This document shows positions 42,276-50,385 of a stretch of 64,000 bases of DNA, piece after piece (the first letter of the stretch is position 1; every line of letters begins with the position of its first letter). The DNA is taken from positions 20,369 to 84,368 of the forward strand of contig NZ_JAFCLS010000037.1 in the NCBI RefSeq assembly GCF_018131075.1, read 5' to 3'. The DNA comes from Bradyrhizobium sp. JYMT SZCCT0428 (GTDB lineage: Bacteria; Pseudomonadota; Alphaproteobacteria; Rhizobiales; Xanthobacteraceae). Position numbers and translations under genes: made by a program. Below the pieces are notes generated by a model. That model was not told where the DNA came from. It was given only the letters and a program-made list of their open reading frames with translations, and did not search any database.

Positions 42276-43182
42276 CTCAGTCAGGACGTCGTCGCCGATG
42301 CCTTCCGGATGATGTCGTGCACCACACGCACATCGGGAACGGCCTTCATTCTGATAGCCGCATAGCTAACCGCGTCCCCGGCATGGTCGGCTTGGTTTCG
42401 CTAAATTGGAATGTCCGCTCGCGTCAGAAATAGCGCTTGAATCACGGCCAAACCGATGCCTTCAACCGGCAAAACCGGACAACCGGAACTGCCGAGATTA
42501 CCCCGTGACCGGACATGCTGCGGACGTGTCAAAATCGACGCGAACGACCCGAAGCGGACTTACCATCGCGGCACGATAACCCGGTGGTGGCCTTCGATAT
42601 TCTGGGCAAGCGATCATTGATGGCGAGGATGCCGTCGTCCACGAAGGCCGTACCAACTTCTCCGAGCTGCAGGCTGCATTCGCCAAGGGCGACAGCACGT
42701 CGTGGGATCGTCATCGTCAGTCCACCGCGGTGCGCGCCCATATCCTTCTTGACTACTCAATAAGACATATTGCCGCAGGCGGCGCGCATTTCTGGCAAAC
42801 CGAGCTGTCAATGCCGCATAACGCCACACCGACCTTCTTTTGCGTGTGCGTACTCAGAAACCGGATGGCCGGTTTCTCGCTCCAACGGCGTGATGGCACA
42901 TAAGCCGGAGGTCATCGACGGAGGGGAGACGACAAGGTTGTTTTTGCTACGGCCAAGTGGAGCGCCACGGGCAAGGACAAGGAGGCAAGCCCATGCCTCT
43001 TAGCGGTCTTGCAATGCGCGTGTTCGAGCGCCATTCGAGATCATCGGGCTGAATGCGTGGGCCGCAATGTCGCGGCGCACTGGCCCCCACCACAATGAGC
43101 TAGGGCTAGGCGAAAGCTCGCAGCAGGGCTGCGAGCCTTATGCGTTCTCGCGGAATTTACCAGACAATTTTGAGGTAACTTC
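42276..43182. other. Decayed gene-free region after rpe
   Basis: About 900 bases without an intact gene. It contains the DNA-ligase-like fragment at 42607-42700, a repeat copy at 42551-42594 that recurs at 44301-44346, and broken short frames. A stretch near 42925-42975 reads GDDKVVFATAKWSATGKDKE in one frame but cannot be assigned. Composition is less GC-skewed than in the neighbouring operons. Confidence 0.6.
42607..42700 (+). pseudogene. Fragment of an ATP-dependent DNA ligase (LigD-type)
   Basis: In one frame about 31 codons read QAIIDGEDAVVHEGR followed by TNFSELQAAFAKGDST, resembling the adenylation-domain segment of LigD-type ligases in which an Asp-Gly-Glu block is followed by a (G)xSDFxxLQAAL block. 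Nothing ligase-like continues on either side, so this is a relic. The identification rests on motif memory only. Confidence 0.55.
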
Positions 43183-44157
43183 ATGAACCAACCAACCAAG
43201 AGACTTTACCGCGACGACCTTGTGGAAGTGAAGGCGCCGGACGAAATCCTGCAAACCCTGGATGCCAACGGAGCATTGGACCATCTGCCGTTCATGCCGG
43301 AAATGATACAATTTTGTGGGCGAAGATTTAGGGTCTCAAGACGAGCATTGCCGATATGCTTCTCAGGACCAGGCTCGCCCCGGGCGTTCAGAGCCGATGA
43401 CGTTGTCACCCTCGATGGCGTCCGCTGCTCCGGCGCCGCCCACGACGGTTGTCAGAAGGCGTGCGTAATTTTCTGGCGCGAAGCCTGGCTCAGAAAAGTC
43501 GAAGACACGACAGGTCAATCGCAGGTGGATTTGCGAAGTTTGGATCGATTGCGAACCCGCCTCAAAGTGTCGATCGGAGCGAAGACCTACATTTGTCAGG
43601 CTAGTGAATTGTTGAAAGCAACCGATCCCCTGTCGCGGTGGGAAAAATTAGGAAGACTTTTGAGCGGACTCCGTGCGGGCAATTTCACCGCCCTGCAAAT
43701 GGCACAACACAGTGGAATATGGCTATTTCTGAAATTTCGTCGGATGTTGGTCGGCGAGTATCCGCGCGGAAGCAGCAAGTCCACGCCGGTGGAAAGCCTG
43801 AACCTCCAGCCCGGCGAATGGGTCGAAGTGAAATCGATGCAGAGCATCATTGAGACCTTGGACGTGCGCGGGCTTAATCGCGGGCTGTGGTTCTCGCCTG
43901 ACATGCGTCGATCATGCGGCCAGCGGCGTCGGGTGAAGGGGCGGCTCGACAAGATAATTGTGGATGGTACAGGACAGATGACGCCGCTCCGCAACACGGT
44001 GTGTCTCGAGGACTCGACCTGCGGATGCTCTTACATGGGCTTTGGCATGGGGGGGTGCTCGCGCTGCGAACTCACCTATTGGCGCGAGATTTGGCTTCGC
44101 CGATCCGATGAACAAAGTGACCCCGTTCCAATATATCGGGGTTTTGTTTCAACTTAG
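43183..44157 (+). CDS. Unrecognised protein with two copies of a Cys-containing domain
   Basis: A 324-residue protein containing the same ~95-residue domain twice: residues ~12-108 (LVEVKAPDEILQTLDANGAL, FMPEMIQFCGRRFRVSRRA, CQKACVIFWREAWLRKVE) and ~211-311 (WVEVKSMQSIIETLDVRGL, FSPDMRRSCGQRRRVKGR, CSRCELTYWREIWLRRSDE). Each copy keeps the order Cys, VxLE/D-Gly-x-x-Cys, Cys-x(2-3)-Cys and a W-R-E-x-W-L-R end, suggesting metal binding. The middle (~110-205) is unrelated and basic. No membrane segments. The function is unknown; I have an impression that related single domains occur in polysaccharide clusters, but cannot verify it. Confidence 0.75.
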   Translation: MNQPTKRLYRDDLVEVKAPDEILQTLDANGALDHLPFMPEMIQFCGRRFRVSRRALPICFSGPGSPRAFRADDVVTLDGVRCSGAAHDGCQKACVIFWREAWLRKVEDTTGQSQVDLRSLDRLRTRLKVSIGAKTYICQASELLKATDPLSRWEKLGRLLSGLRAGNFTALQMAQHSGIWLFLKFRRMLVGEYPRGSSKSTPVESLNLQPGEWVEVKSMQSIIETLDVRGLNRGLWFSPDMRRSCGQRRRVKGRLDKIIVDGTGQMTPLRNTVCLEDSTCGCSYMGFGMGGCSRCELTYWREIWLRRSDEQSDPVPIYRGFVST

Positions 44158-44428
44158 ATCGCCGGAGCTAATTAACAGTGTTCCCGTCGCCGGCGTCACG
44201 ACCACCGCACGATTATCAGAGCTTCTCGAAGCAGCCGCTTGTCGCATTCCTGCTGATGACAGCGGAGGACGAGCAGATCGGCGGAAGCGTTCGCGCACAA
44301 GAAGCGGACTTGCCCTAGCGGCACGATAATCCAGCGGTGATGCCTTGGCCGCTACCCTCGTGATACGATTCCGAGAAAAGACTATCACGGGGTTAGCATG
44401 GAGAATACGGAGTAAGGTCGATCGTTGT

Positions 44429-44520
44429 CGTGACTACGACCCCAACTGGCCGACCTTGTTCAAGCAGGAGCGCACCAGGATTAAGAATGCTCTTGGCTCG
44501 TTCGCTTTGGCCATTATCGC
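44429..44520 (+). pseudogene. GrpB-family protein fragment
   Basis: Codons reading RDYDPNWPTLFKQER and then TRIKNALGSFALAI match the N-terminal block of GrpB-family (UPF0157, nucleotidyltransferase-like) proteins, usually PYDPxWPxxFxxExxxIxxALG. The expected continuation EHIGSTAVPGL is replaced by an unrelated reading, and the frame soon ends, so this is a decayed fragment. Confidence 0.6.
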
Positions 44521-44563
44521 GATAGCTTGTACCAATCTTGATGTCGACTATTGGCACGAAGCG

Positions 44564-44659
44564 GAAGAGCCGGGCCGATCTGGCCATGTCCGTTGACGGG
44601 GGTAGACCGGAAGTCGCTGGCCGACCGTCAGACCGACGCGATTGACCCAACTGAGACAT
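44564..44659 (+). repeat. 96-bp repeat A, upstream of first ABC substrate-binding gene
   Basis: Begins GAAGAGCCGGGCCGATCTGG and ends CCCAACTGAGACAT. It is a near copy of 45725-45820, same orientation, about 1160 bases apart. Each copy precedes one of the paralogous substrate-binding genes. Confidence 0.85.
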
Positions 44660-44726
44660 CAGACCGCTTGAGCTGTGCGGAGAATTGCTTACGCTCGCGT
44701 TGAGATCATCGAGGGCGAGATTTGCA

Positions 44727-45707
44727 ATGAAACGACGCGAGTTCATCTCGCTTCTGAGCGGCGCGGCGGCTGGTTGGCCGCTTGCGGCGCGCGGGCAACA
44801 GTTGGGAAAGGTGTGGCGGATCGGGTATTTGGGATTTGGCCCGGCGTCCAATTGGACGAGCGAGGTTGAGGCTCTGCGGAGCGGCTTGCGTGCTCTCGGC
44901 TACGTTGAGGGCAAGAATATTCTCATTAAGTTCCGATGGGCGGAGCGGGCTGACCAGACGCTTGATCTCGCCGCCCAGCTCGCCAGCATGAATGTTGATG
45001 TTATTTTCGCACCTGCCTCAACCCATGTTGAAGCTGCCCGAAAGGTGACCAAAACGATCCCGATTGTCTTCGCAACACATGCGGACCCCGTCGGTCTTGG
45101 GGATGTGGTGAGTCTCTCGCGGCCGGGCGGCAATATCACCGGACTTTGGATGCTTCTCACTGAACTCTCCGTTAAGGAGCTGGAGATTTTGAGAGAAGCC
45201 TTGCCACACGCAACGAGGATCGGTGTTCTCTGGAATCCCACGACCCCCTCTCATCCAACCGCTATCAAGGCGATGGAGGCTGCGAGCGAAAAACTCGGCG
45301 TCGAGCTGGTCATAACTCCCGCTGGAACCATCGCGGAAATCGAGGGAGCATTCTCGACAATGACTCGAGAAAGCGTCCGTGGTATTCTCGTCTTGGGGTC
45401 CCCGATCTTCAACGCACAGGGACCACTCTTGGCCGAATTGCAGTTGAAGCACCAGCTGCCCGCGATCTTTGCGTACAGACCAAACGTGGACGCGGGTGGT
45501 CTTATGAGTTATGGCGCGGATTTCAACGACCTCTATCGACGCGCGGCAACGTACATTGACAAGATTCTCAAAGGCACAAAACCGGCAGACCTTCCAGTGG
45601 AGCAAGCGTCAAAATACGTACTGGTAGTCAACCTCAAAACTGCGAAGGCACTTGGCCTGATCATTCCGCCGACCTTGCTCGCTCGCGCCGACGAGGTGAT
45701 CGAATAG
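44727..45707 (+). CDS. ABC transporter substrate-binding protein (PF04392-type), copy 1
   Basis: A 326-residue periplasmic protein of the ABC_sub_bind/TrpX-like family. The start at 44727 gives MKRREFISLLSGAAAGWPLA, a twin-arginine-like signal. Motifs: RIGYLGFG, GLRALGYVEGKNI, PIVFATHADPVGLGDVVSLS, RPGGNITG and the C-terminal LVVNLKTAKALGLIIPPTLL plus ADEVIE. No permease or ATPase is adjacent, so the transporter partner is unknown; many such orphan copies occur in Bradyrhizobium. Paralogous to the gene at 45953-46957. Confidence 0.9.
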   Translation: MKRREFISLLSGAAAGWPLAARGQQLGKVWRIGYLGFGPASNWTSEVEALRSGLRALGYVEGKNILIKFRWAERADQTLDLAAQLASMNVDVIFAPASTHVEAARKVTKTIPIVFATHADPVGLGDVVSLSRPGGNITGLWMLLTELSVKELEILREALPHATRIGVLWNPTTPSHPTAIKAMEAASEKLGVELVITPAGTIAEIEGAFSTMTRESVRGILVLGSPIFNAQGPLLAELQLKHQLPAIFAYRPNVDAGGLMSYGADFNDLYRRAATYIDKILKGTKPADLPVEQASKYVLVVNLKTAKALGLIIPPTLLARADEVIE

Positions 45708-45724
45708 ACGGATTGATGTCGCCT

Positions 45725-45820
45725 GAAGAGCCGGGCCGATCTGGCGATGTCCGTTCAATGGGGTAGACCGGAAGTTGCCGTGGTCCGGCCAAACCGACGC
45801 GAATGACCCAACTGCGACAT
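45725..45820 (+). repeat. 96-bp repeat B, upstream of second ABC substrate-binding gene
   Basis: Near copy of 44564-44659 starting GAAGAGCCGGGCCGATCTGG; it starts 18 bases after the end of copy 1. Sequence similarity stops about where the ACAT ends the block. Confidence 0.85.
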
Positions 45821-45952
45821 AAGCTGGCTTGAAAGTCCGCGGCGCAGCGTTCTCCCGCGTAATGGTGATCTGTGCTACCGTATGCTCGGGAGCATAGGAG
45901 CGGAAACCAACTCCCTCCTCGCCCCCTGGGAAGTAGCCCAGGAGGAAGCTCT

Positions 45953-46957
45953 ATGTTCGACATGAGAAGGCGGGAGTTCATCACGCTGCTCGGCGGCGCG
46001 GCGGCGTCAGTCGTTTGGCCGCTGCCACTCGGCGCCCGACAGTCTTCTGCGCGAATACCGCGCATCGGCTATCTAACCTTGAGTCCGATTTCGGACAAAC
46101 CGTCTCCCGAACGCGCAGCATTCCTACAGGGTTTGCGCGAACTCGGCTACATCGAGGGCGAAACCATCAAAATCGAATATAGCTCGGCCGAGTCTTATCC
46201 TGAACTGCTGCCTGATGCGGCGGAGACGCTGGTCGAGAAAGGAGTCGATCTGATCGCGGCTACCGGCGTGGTCCCCGCATTGGCCGCCAAGCAAGCGACT
46301 CAAGCCATCCCTGTGGTTTTCACATATGTCTCGGACCCGGTGGGGAACGGACTGGTCGCCAGCCTCGCCAGCCCTGGGGGGAACGTCACCGGTATCTCGG
46401 CTATGCAACCGGAACTCGCCGGCAAAAAGGTAGAGCTCCTGAAGGAGGTGCTACCAGCCCTGTCGCGCGTCGCTGCACTTTGGACTTCGGCTCATCCGGC
46501 GCATATGCGCGAGCTGGAAGAGGCTCAGGCCGCCGCTCGGCGCCTAGGAATCTTGCTCGAGCCCTATGATGTGACGCGGCTCACGAACCTCGAACGCGCC
46601 TTCGCGGAAATCAAATCCGACCGGCCGCACGCGATGCTGACCTTTTTCGATTATAGAACCCTGGCTTACCGCAGCATGATCGCAGAGTTCGCCGTAAGTC
46701 AGCGGCTGCCGACGATCTTTTCATCCCGGTTATTCGTGGACGCGGGTGGTTTGATGTCCTACGGGCCGGACGCGCAAGAAAGCTTCCGTAGCGTGGCGCG
46801 CTACGTGGACAGAGTCCTCAGGGGAGCAAAACCGAGCGAGCTTCCAGTAGAGCAGCCGACGCGCTTCGAACTTGTGGTGAACTTCAAGATAGCGACGATT
46901 CTCGGAATTAAAGTCCCGCCCTCCGTCCTTCTGCGAATCGACCGCGTGATCGAATGA
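45953..46957 (+). CDS. ABC transporter substrate-binding protein (PF04392-type), copy 2
   Basis: A 334-residue paralogue of copy 1. The start at 45953 (MFDMRRREFITLLGGAAASV) has a GGAGGAAG ribosome site and a twin-arginine-like signal. It keeps PRIGYLTLSP, GLRELGYIEGETI, PVVFTYVSDPVGNGLV, SPGGNVTGIS and ends FELVVNFKIATILGIKVPPS. The two proteins are clearly diverged, so the duplication is old or the copies arrived separately. Substrate unknown. Confidence 0.9.
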   Translation: MFDMRRREFITLLGGAAASVVWPLPLGARQSSARIPRIGYLTLSPISDKPSPERAAFLQGLRELGYIEGETIKIEYSSAESYPELLPDAAETLVEKGVDLIAATGVVPALAAKQATQAIPVVFTYVSDPVGNGLVASLASPGGNVTGISAMQPELAGKKVELLKEVLPALSRVAALWTSAHPAHMRELEEAQAAARRLGILLEPYDVTRLTNLERAFAEIKSDRPHAMLTFFDYRTLAYRSMIAEFAVSQRLPTIFSSRLFVDAGGLMSYGPDAQESFRSVARYVDRVLRGAKPSELPVEQPTRFELVVNFKIATILGIKVPPSVLLRIDRVIE

Positions 46958-47420
46958 TTCCGCAGGGTATCTGCGGACCTTGGCTCGAAGATCTTCTATC
47001 CGGCCATGGAGTTCAGGCGCCGACCAAGTTCGAGCTGGTCATCAACCTCAAGAAGACAGTGAAGGTGCTCTGCATCGACGTGCCAACTACCCTGCTCGGC
47101 GCACGCGACGAAGTGATCGAGTAAGTTGGCTTAGTTTGCTGCATCTGCTCAGGTCTGGAATTGGCACTTTTCGGACATGGAGCGATGTCCGACTTGAGTC
47201 CGTTGTGCGCACCAAAGCGGACTCCACCGACGACTACAGATTTACGGGTTCACGCCCTGGCGAGCGACGCCGTTTCTGCTTGCTGCCAATTCGTCGGGTG
47301 GGCAAAGGCGCGCTGGCGCCGTGCTCACCATCTTTCTGTCGGTGGGCACGCGGAGCCTGCCGTCCGGCGCGCATTCGCCCGACCCGTTCGCTTTGCCCAC
47401 CCTACGATTCCTCAACTAGT
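46958..47420. other. Decayed intergenic region with fragment and palindromic repeat
   Basis: Contains the substrate-binding-protein fragment at 47014-47124 and an inverted repeat at ~47296-47406 with arms GGGTGGGCAAAGGCGCGC and CTTTGCCCACCC. No intact gene. Confidence 0.65.
47014..47124 (+). pseudogene. C-terminal fragment of a third ABC substrate-binding protein
   Basis: The frame QAPTKFELVINLKKTVKVLC continues to IDVPTTLLGARDEVIE and a TAA stop. This is the conserved C-terminus of the same PF04392-type family as the two intact genes upstream; the rest of the gene is absent. The remnant begins 57 bases after the end of copy 2. Confidence 0.8.
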
Positions 47421-47714
47421 CTAGGCCAGCGTATGGACGATCACCGGTCCGGCAACCGCCGTCGCTGGTCCGGTGAGCAGCGGCGTCAGGTTCTGCTCGA
47501 TCCACGCGATCCCGCGCCGGTTCGACTCCTCCGCGCCTGCGTAATTGTTGAAGATGCTGATCGCCGTCACGGTGTCGTCGGGCGCATAGACCACGTAGTA
47601 GGCCATGAAACCTTCGACATCACTGATGATCGGGATGGCGCCTTCCTTGATCCTGCGTGCCAGTTCTTCGGCCATGCCGGTCTTTGCCTTGCCCTGACGA
47701 ATGGCGGCATACAT
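47421..47714 (-). CDS. Small antibiotic-biosynthesis-monooxygenase-like protein
   Basis: A 97-residue protein, start at 47714 with a strong AAGGAGG site 8 bases upstream. MYAAIRQGKAKTGMAEELAR opens a ferredoxin-like ABM-type fold, with EGFMAYYVVYAPDDTVTAIS and a C-terminal region. ABM-fold proteins are small oxygenases or dimeric binding proteins; no specific substrate is indicated. Divergent from the PH-like gene at 47833. Confidence 0.75.
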   Translation of the reverse strand: MYAAIRQGKAKTGMAEELARRIKEGAIPIISDVEGFMAYYVVYAPDDTVTAISIFNNYAGAEESNRRGIAWIEQNLTPLLTGPATAVAGPVIVHTLA

Positions 47715-47832
47715 GGGAGATCCTCCTTCACCGGTAGCAGAAGCCCCACGCCGCATATTACGCCATCCCCGGCGACCGCGCCATCCAACGTTGCGGTCCG
47801 AACCATTCTTGCACCGCAAGCGACCAAACGGC

Positions 47833-48390
47833 ATGAGCATGGATGAAATTCGATCGACGCTGTTTTCCGCGACGCTGCAGCGGTTGCTTGCCGAGGCACT
47901 GCAACGCGGCGAACGCGTGCTCTGGCAGGGCCAGCCCGACGCTGTCGCCGACATGATGATGTGGCGGTTTCTGTGGTGGATCGGATTCCCGTGGCTGACG
48001 CTCGCCGTCGTCGCGACCGCCAAAGGCTGGATCGATCAATCGGCGATGTTCTTTCTGCTGTCCGGCGTCATAATGATCGCGGCCCCCTTGGTGATGCTGC
48101 TGTACGATTGGCAGACGCTATGCGTGATCACCAATCGCCGCGCGCTGATTTTGCGCACGGCCTGGGGCAGGCCGACCGTCAAGGGCACCTCGTTCAAGGA
48201 CATGGACGCGACATTCGAAATCCTCGACATTGGCCGCGGCGCAGGCCACCTGAATTTCGCGTCCGGTGTTTCGACCCGGTCGCCCGATACCGACTACACC
48301 GGCCGCTACGGGTTTCGTGGCATTCGAAATCCCTCCGCTGTGCGGGACATTCTCGAGCGCGCACGTAGCGGAAACTCGCAGCGCGACTAG
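47833..48390 (+). CDS. PH-like membrane protein, copy 1
   Basis: A 185-residue protein with ALQRGERVLWQGQPDAVADM, two membrane segments (~45-60 and ~72-92) and the bacterial PH-type core LCVITNRRALILRT. It ends in a charged tail with NPSAVRDILERAR. The start at 47833 is chosen because it aligns with copy 2; an ATG 6 bases later is an alternative. Function unknown; bacterial PH-domain membrane proteins are thought to act at the membrane. Duplicated at 48609. Confidence 0.75.
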   Translation: MSMDEIRSTLFSATLQRLLAEALQRGERVLWQGQPDAVADMMMWRFLWWIGFPWLTLAVVATAKGWIDQSAMFFLLSGVIMIAAPLVMLLYDWQTLCVITNRRALILRTAWGRPTVKGTSFKDMDATFEILDIGRGAGHLNFASGVSTRSPDTDYTGRYGFRGIRNPSAVRDILERARSGNSQRD

Positions 48391-48517
48391 AGCATGATCC
48401 GGAAAAGTGGGAGCCGGTTTTCCCTCGCGACAAACGCGCAGCGTTTGCGCGGAGATCATGCTCAAACAAAAGACTAGAGCGGGATGATGAATCGAAGAGA
48501 AATCATCACGCTCTAGC
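48389..48517. repeat. Palindromic repeat between the two PH-like genes
   Basis: Contains AGAGCATGATCCGGAAAAGT with a facing GATCATGCTC, an inner CAAACGCGCAGCGTTTGCGC hairpin and a second hairpin GAGCGGGATGAT...ATCATCACGCTC. It overlaps the copy-1 stop by two bases. Related to 3454-3502. Confidence 0.8.
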
Positions 48518-48608
48518 GTTTCCGCCAAATCCCGCTTGCGAGACCGCGCCATCCAACGTTGTGGCGACGCGGTCCGAACCATTCCTGCACTGCAAGCGAC
48601 CAACGGGC

Positions 48609-49193
48609 ATGAGCATGGATGAAATCCGATCGACGTTGTTTACCGCGAAGCTGCGATGGCTGCTGGCCCAGTCACTGCAACGCGGCGAGCGCGTGCTGTG
48701 GCAGGGGCAGCCCGATGGTATTGCCCGCATGATGTTTTGGCGATTTCTGTGGTGGATCGGAATTCCCTGGCTGGCTCTCGTCGCGATTGCGGTCACCAGA
48801 GGCTGGATCGCTGAATCGGCCATGTTCCTCCTGGTGCTCGGGGTAGCGATGGTTGGCGCACCTCTGTTGGTGCTGCTGCACGACCTGCAGACGCTGTACG
48901 TGATCACCAATCGCCGCGCGCTGATCGTGCGCACCTTCGGCAAGCCAACCGTGACCGACACCTTGTTCAGCGATATGGACGCGACCTTCGAGATCCTCGA
49001 CATTGGCCGCGGCCCCTGCGCCCTGTATTTCGCGTCCGGCATTTCGCCCCGTGCTGCCGATACCGATCACACCGGCCATTATGGGTTTCACTGCATTCGA
49101 GACGCCGTAGCGGTGCGCGATATCCTCGAGCGTGCACGTCGCGAAGACGCGGCCCGGTCGGCCGGCACTCGCCAAAGTTCCGCTCGCGGCTGA
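48609..49193 (+). CDS. PH-like membrane protein, copy 2
   Basis: A 194-residue paralogue of the preceding gene: MSMDEIRSTLFTAKLRWLLA, QRGERVLWQGQPDGIARM, two membrane segments, LYVITNRRALIVRT and a similar DATFEILDIGRG block. The ~70 bases upstream of the start also match those upstream of copy 1, so the duplicated unit included the promoter-side sequence. The two proteins are similar but not identical over their full length. Confidence 0.75.
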   Translation: MSMDEIRSTLFTAKLRWLLAQSLQRGERVLWQGQPDGIARMMFWRFLWWIGIPWLALVAIAVTRGWIAESAMFLLVLGVAMVGAPLLVLLHDLQTLYVITNRRALIVRTFGKPTVTDTLFSDMDATFEILDIGRGPCALYFASGISPRAADTDHTGHYGFHCIRDAVAVRDILERARREDAARSAGTRQSSARG

Positions 49194-49201
49194 TGGAACC
49201 C

Positions 49202-49265
49202 GAAGCGTCATCGTCTTGACCATGAAGCTTCATCGTCTGGCCACGAAGGTTCATGGTCTGGCCAT
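49202..49265 (+). repeat. Three-copy 21/22-bp tandem repeat
   Basis: GAAGCGTCATCGTCTTGACCAT, GAAGCTTCATCGTCTGGCCAC and GAAGGTTCATGGTCTGGCCAT follow each other directly, just upstream of the glycine-zipper gene. Could be repeated regulator half-sites or a local slippage product. Confidence 0.75.
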
Positions 49266-49309
49266 AAAGCCGTAACACCGTCGCAGCTCATTCTCGACGG
49301 AACCAGCCC

Positions 49310-49762
49310 ATGACCAAAGCCCTCACCGCAGCCGCCATGATCCTGCTGCTTGCGCCCTCCGTAGCCTTTGCGCAGCACCGGGCTGGCGACGCTGCATTGG
49401 GCGCGGTGTCGGGCGCTGTGGTGCTCGGGCCGATTGGCGCAGTCGCAGGCGCCTTCATCGGCTATTCGGCTGGGCCTGCGATCGCACGGTCCTGGGGAAT
49501 TGATCGGTCCGGATCGCAGCGTCCGCGCCGGCAAGCCTCGAAAGAGCGCGTGCGTGGCGCGCGAGCGGAAGTTGTTCGCGAAACCAGGCCCGCCACCGCT
49601 CGCGTCGAAAAAGATGCGCGTGTCGCGACGACCAGAAACGAAGCCAGCAATGCAGCGCCGAGCGCGAGGCCATCGCCGCCCGCGGCAACGACATCGGCGC
49701 CTGCGGCGACGACAGCAGCGCCTGCGGCAACGTCACCACCGCCTGTGCAGACACTCGAGTGA
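49310..49762 (+). CDS. Secreted glycine-zipper protein
   Basis: A 150-residue protein with a signal peptide cut near AFAQ, then a glycine-zipper segment GAVSGAVVLGPIGAVAGAFI (residues ~31-50), a basic stretch and a C-terminal Ala/Pro/Thr-rich tail (AATTSAPAATTAAPAATSPP). Glycine-zipper proteins of this kind insert in membranes or act in stress and envelope roles in alphaproteobacteria. The precise function is unknown. Confidence 0.75.
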   Translation: MTKALTAAAMILLLAPSVAFAQHRAGDAALGAVSGAVVLGPIGAVAGAFIGYSAGPAIARSWGIDRSGSQRPRRQASKERVRGARAEVVRETRPATARVEKDARVATTRNEASNAAPSARPSPPAATTSAPAATTAAPAATSPPPVQTLE

Positions 49763-49959
49763 GTCCGGCGCGTAGCTGACGTCGACAATCCGCTGGCTCG
49801 CGAATAGTGCCGTCGCGCAGCTTACGCACCGCACCTGCAGCAATTCATATTGCGCCGCCGCATGCACAAACTTCGTGCGGGCTACCGTAGAAGTCCGGTC
49901 TTCACGTATTCAGGCAAATCACGCACAACGCGCTTCCGAATTTCGCGGAGGGCGGCATC

Positions 49960-50091
49960 ATGACGATGACATTTGTCTGGACCGGCGTGGCGTTGTGGTT
50001 GGCCCTGAATGCAGCCGTCACCGTTTGCCTGGTAGCGGCAGAGCCCGGCACAAAGCGGCGCACAAACAATCGCGTTCCCCGCTGGATGTGA
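49960..50091 (+). CDS. Small single-pass membrane peptide (43 aa)
   Basis: MTMTFVWTGVALWLALNAAV and the following TVCLVA form one membrane segment; a basic tail RRTNNRVPRW ends the protein. A GCGGAGGGCGG ribosome site precedes the ATG. It is 3 bases upstream of the next small gene, so the pair may be one transcript. No family recognised. Confidence 0.5.
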   Translation: MTMTFVWTGVALWLALNAAVTVCLVAAEPGTKRRTNNRVPRWM

Positions 50092-50094
50092 GCC

Positions 50095-50280
50095 ATGGGC
50101 GTGATCGCCAGGCGATCGGTGAGGCGCAAGCGCCTGATCGCGCGGCGCCCGCGTCCCGATCTCGAATTCTTCTTCAGCCGGTACGAGCGGCGCCGGCCGG
50201 CGATGGACCGGCTCGATAGCGGTTCCCGGTCCGATCTTTACGAATTGGAAAGCCGGACGCGGTTACAGGATCGCCGTTAA
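50095..50280 (+). CDS. Small basic protein (61 aa)
   Basis: A 61-residue Arg-rich protein (RRSVRRKRLIARRPRPD), with a mixed charged C-terminus. The start lies 3 bases after the preceding small gene's stop, which suggests coupling. It has no known motif. High arginine content from GC-rich codons makes chance coding possible. Confidence 0.4.
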   Translation: MGVIARRSVRRKRLIARRPRPDLEFFFSRYERRRPAMDRLDSGSRSDLYELESRTRLQDRR

Positions 50281-50385
50281 TACCGTTCCCCCAAGTCGAA
50301 GCCGGCCTGTTCGCATTTTTGCGCCGTGCGTGGGAACTGTTCGCTCAACCTGAGAATTTTACAGCCAAAGAATTTCGAGAGAGCC

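Larger units (their letters stand above)
44158..44726. other. Decayed intergenic region with repeats
   Basis: Holds the GrpB-like fragment (44429-44520), a second copy of the 42551-type repeat at 44301-44346, and repeat A (44564-44659), which recurs at 45725-45820. No intact gene was seen. Confidence 0.6.

Noticed and set aside
42515..42763. Short frames of 70-82 codons after rpe as genes
   Set aside because: Broken frames without ribosome sites that overlap the ligase-like relic in another frame.
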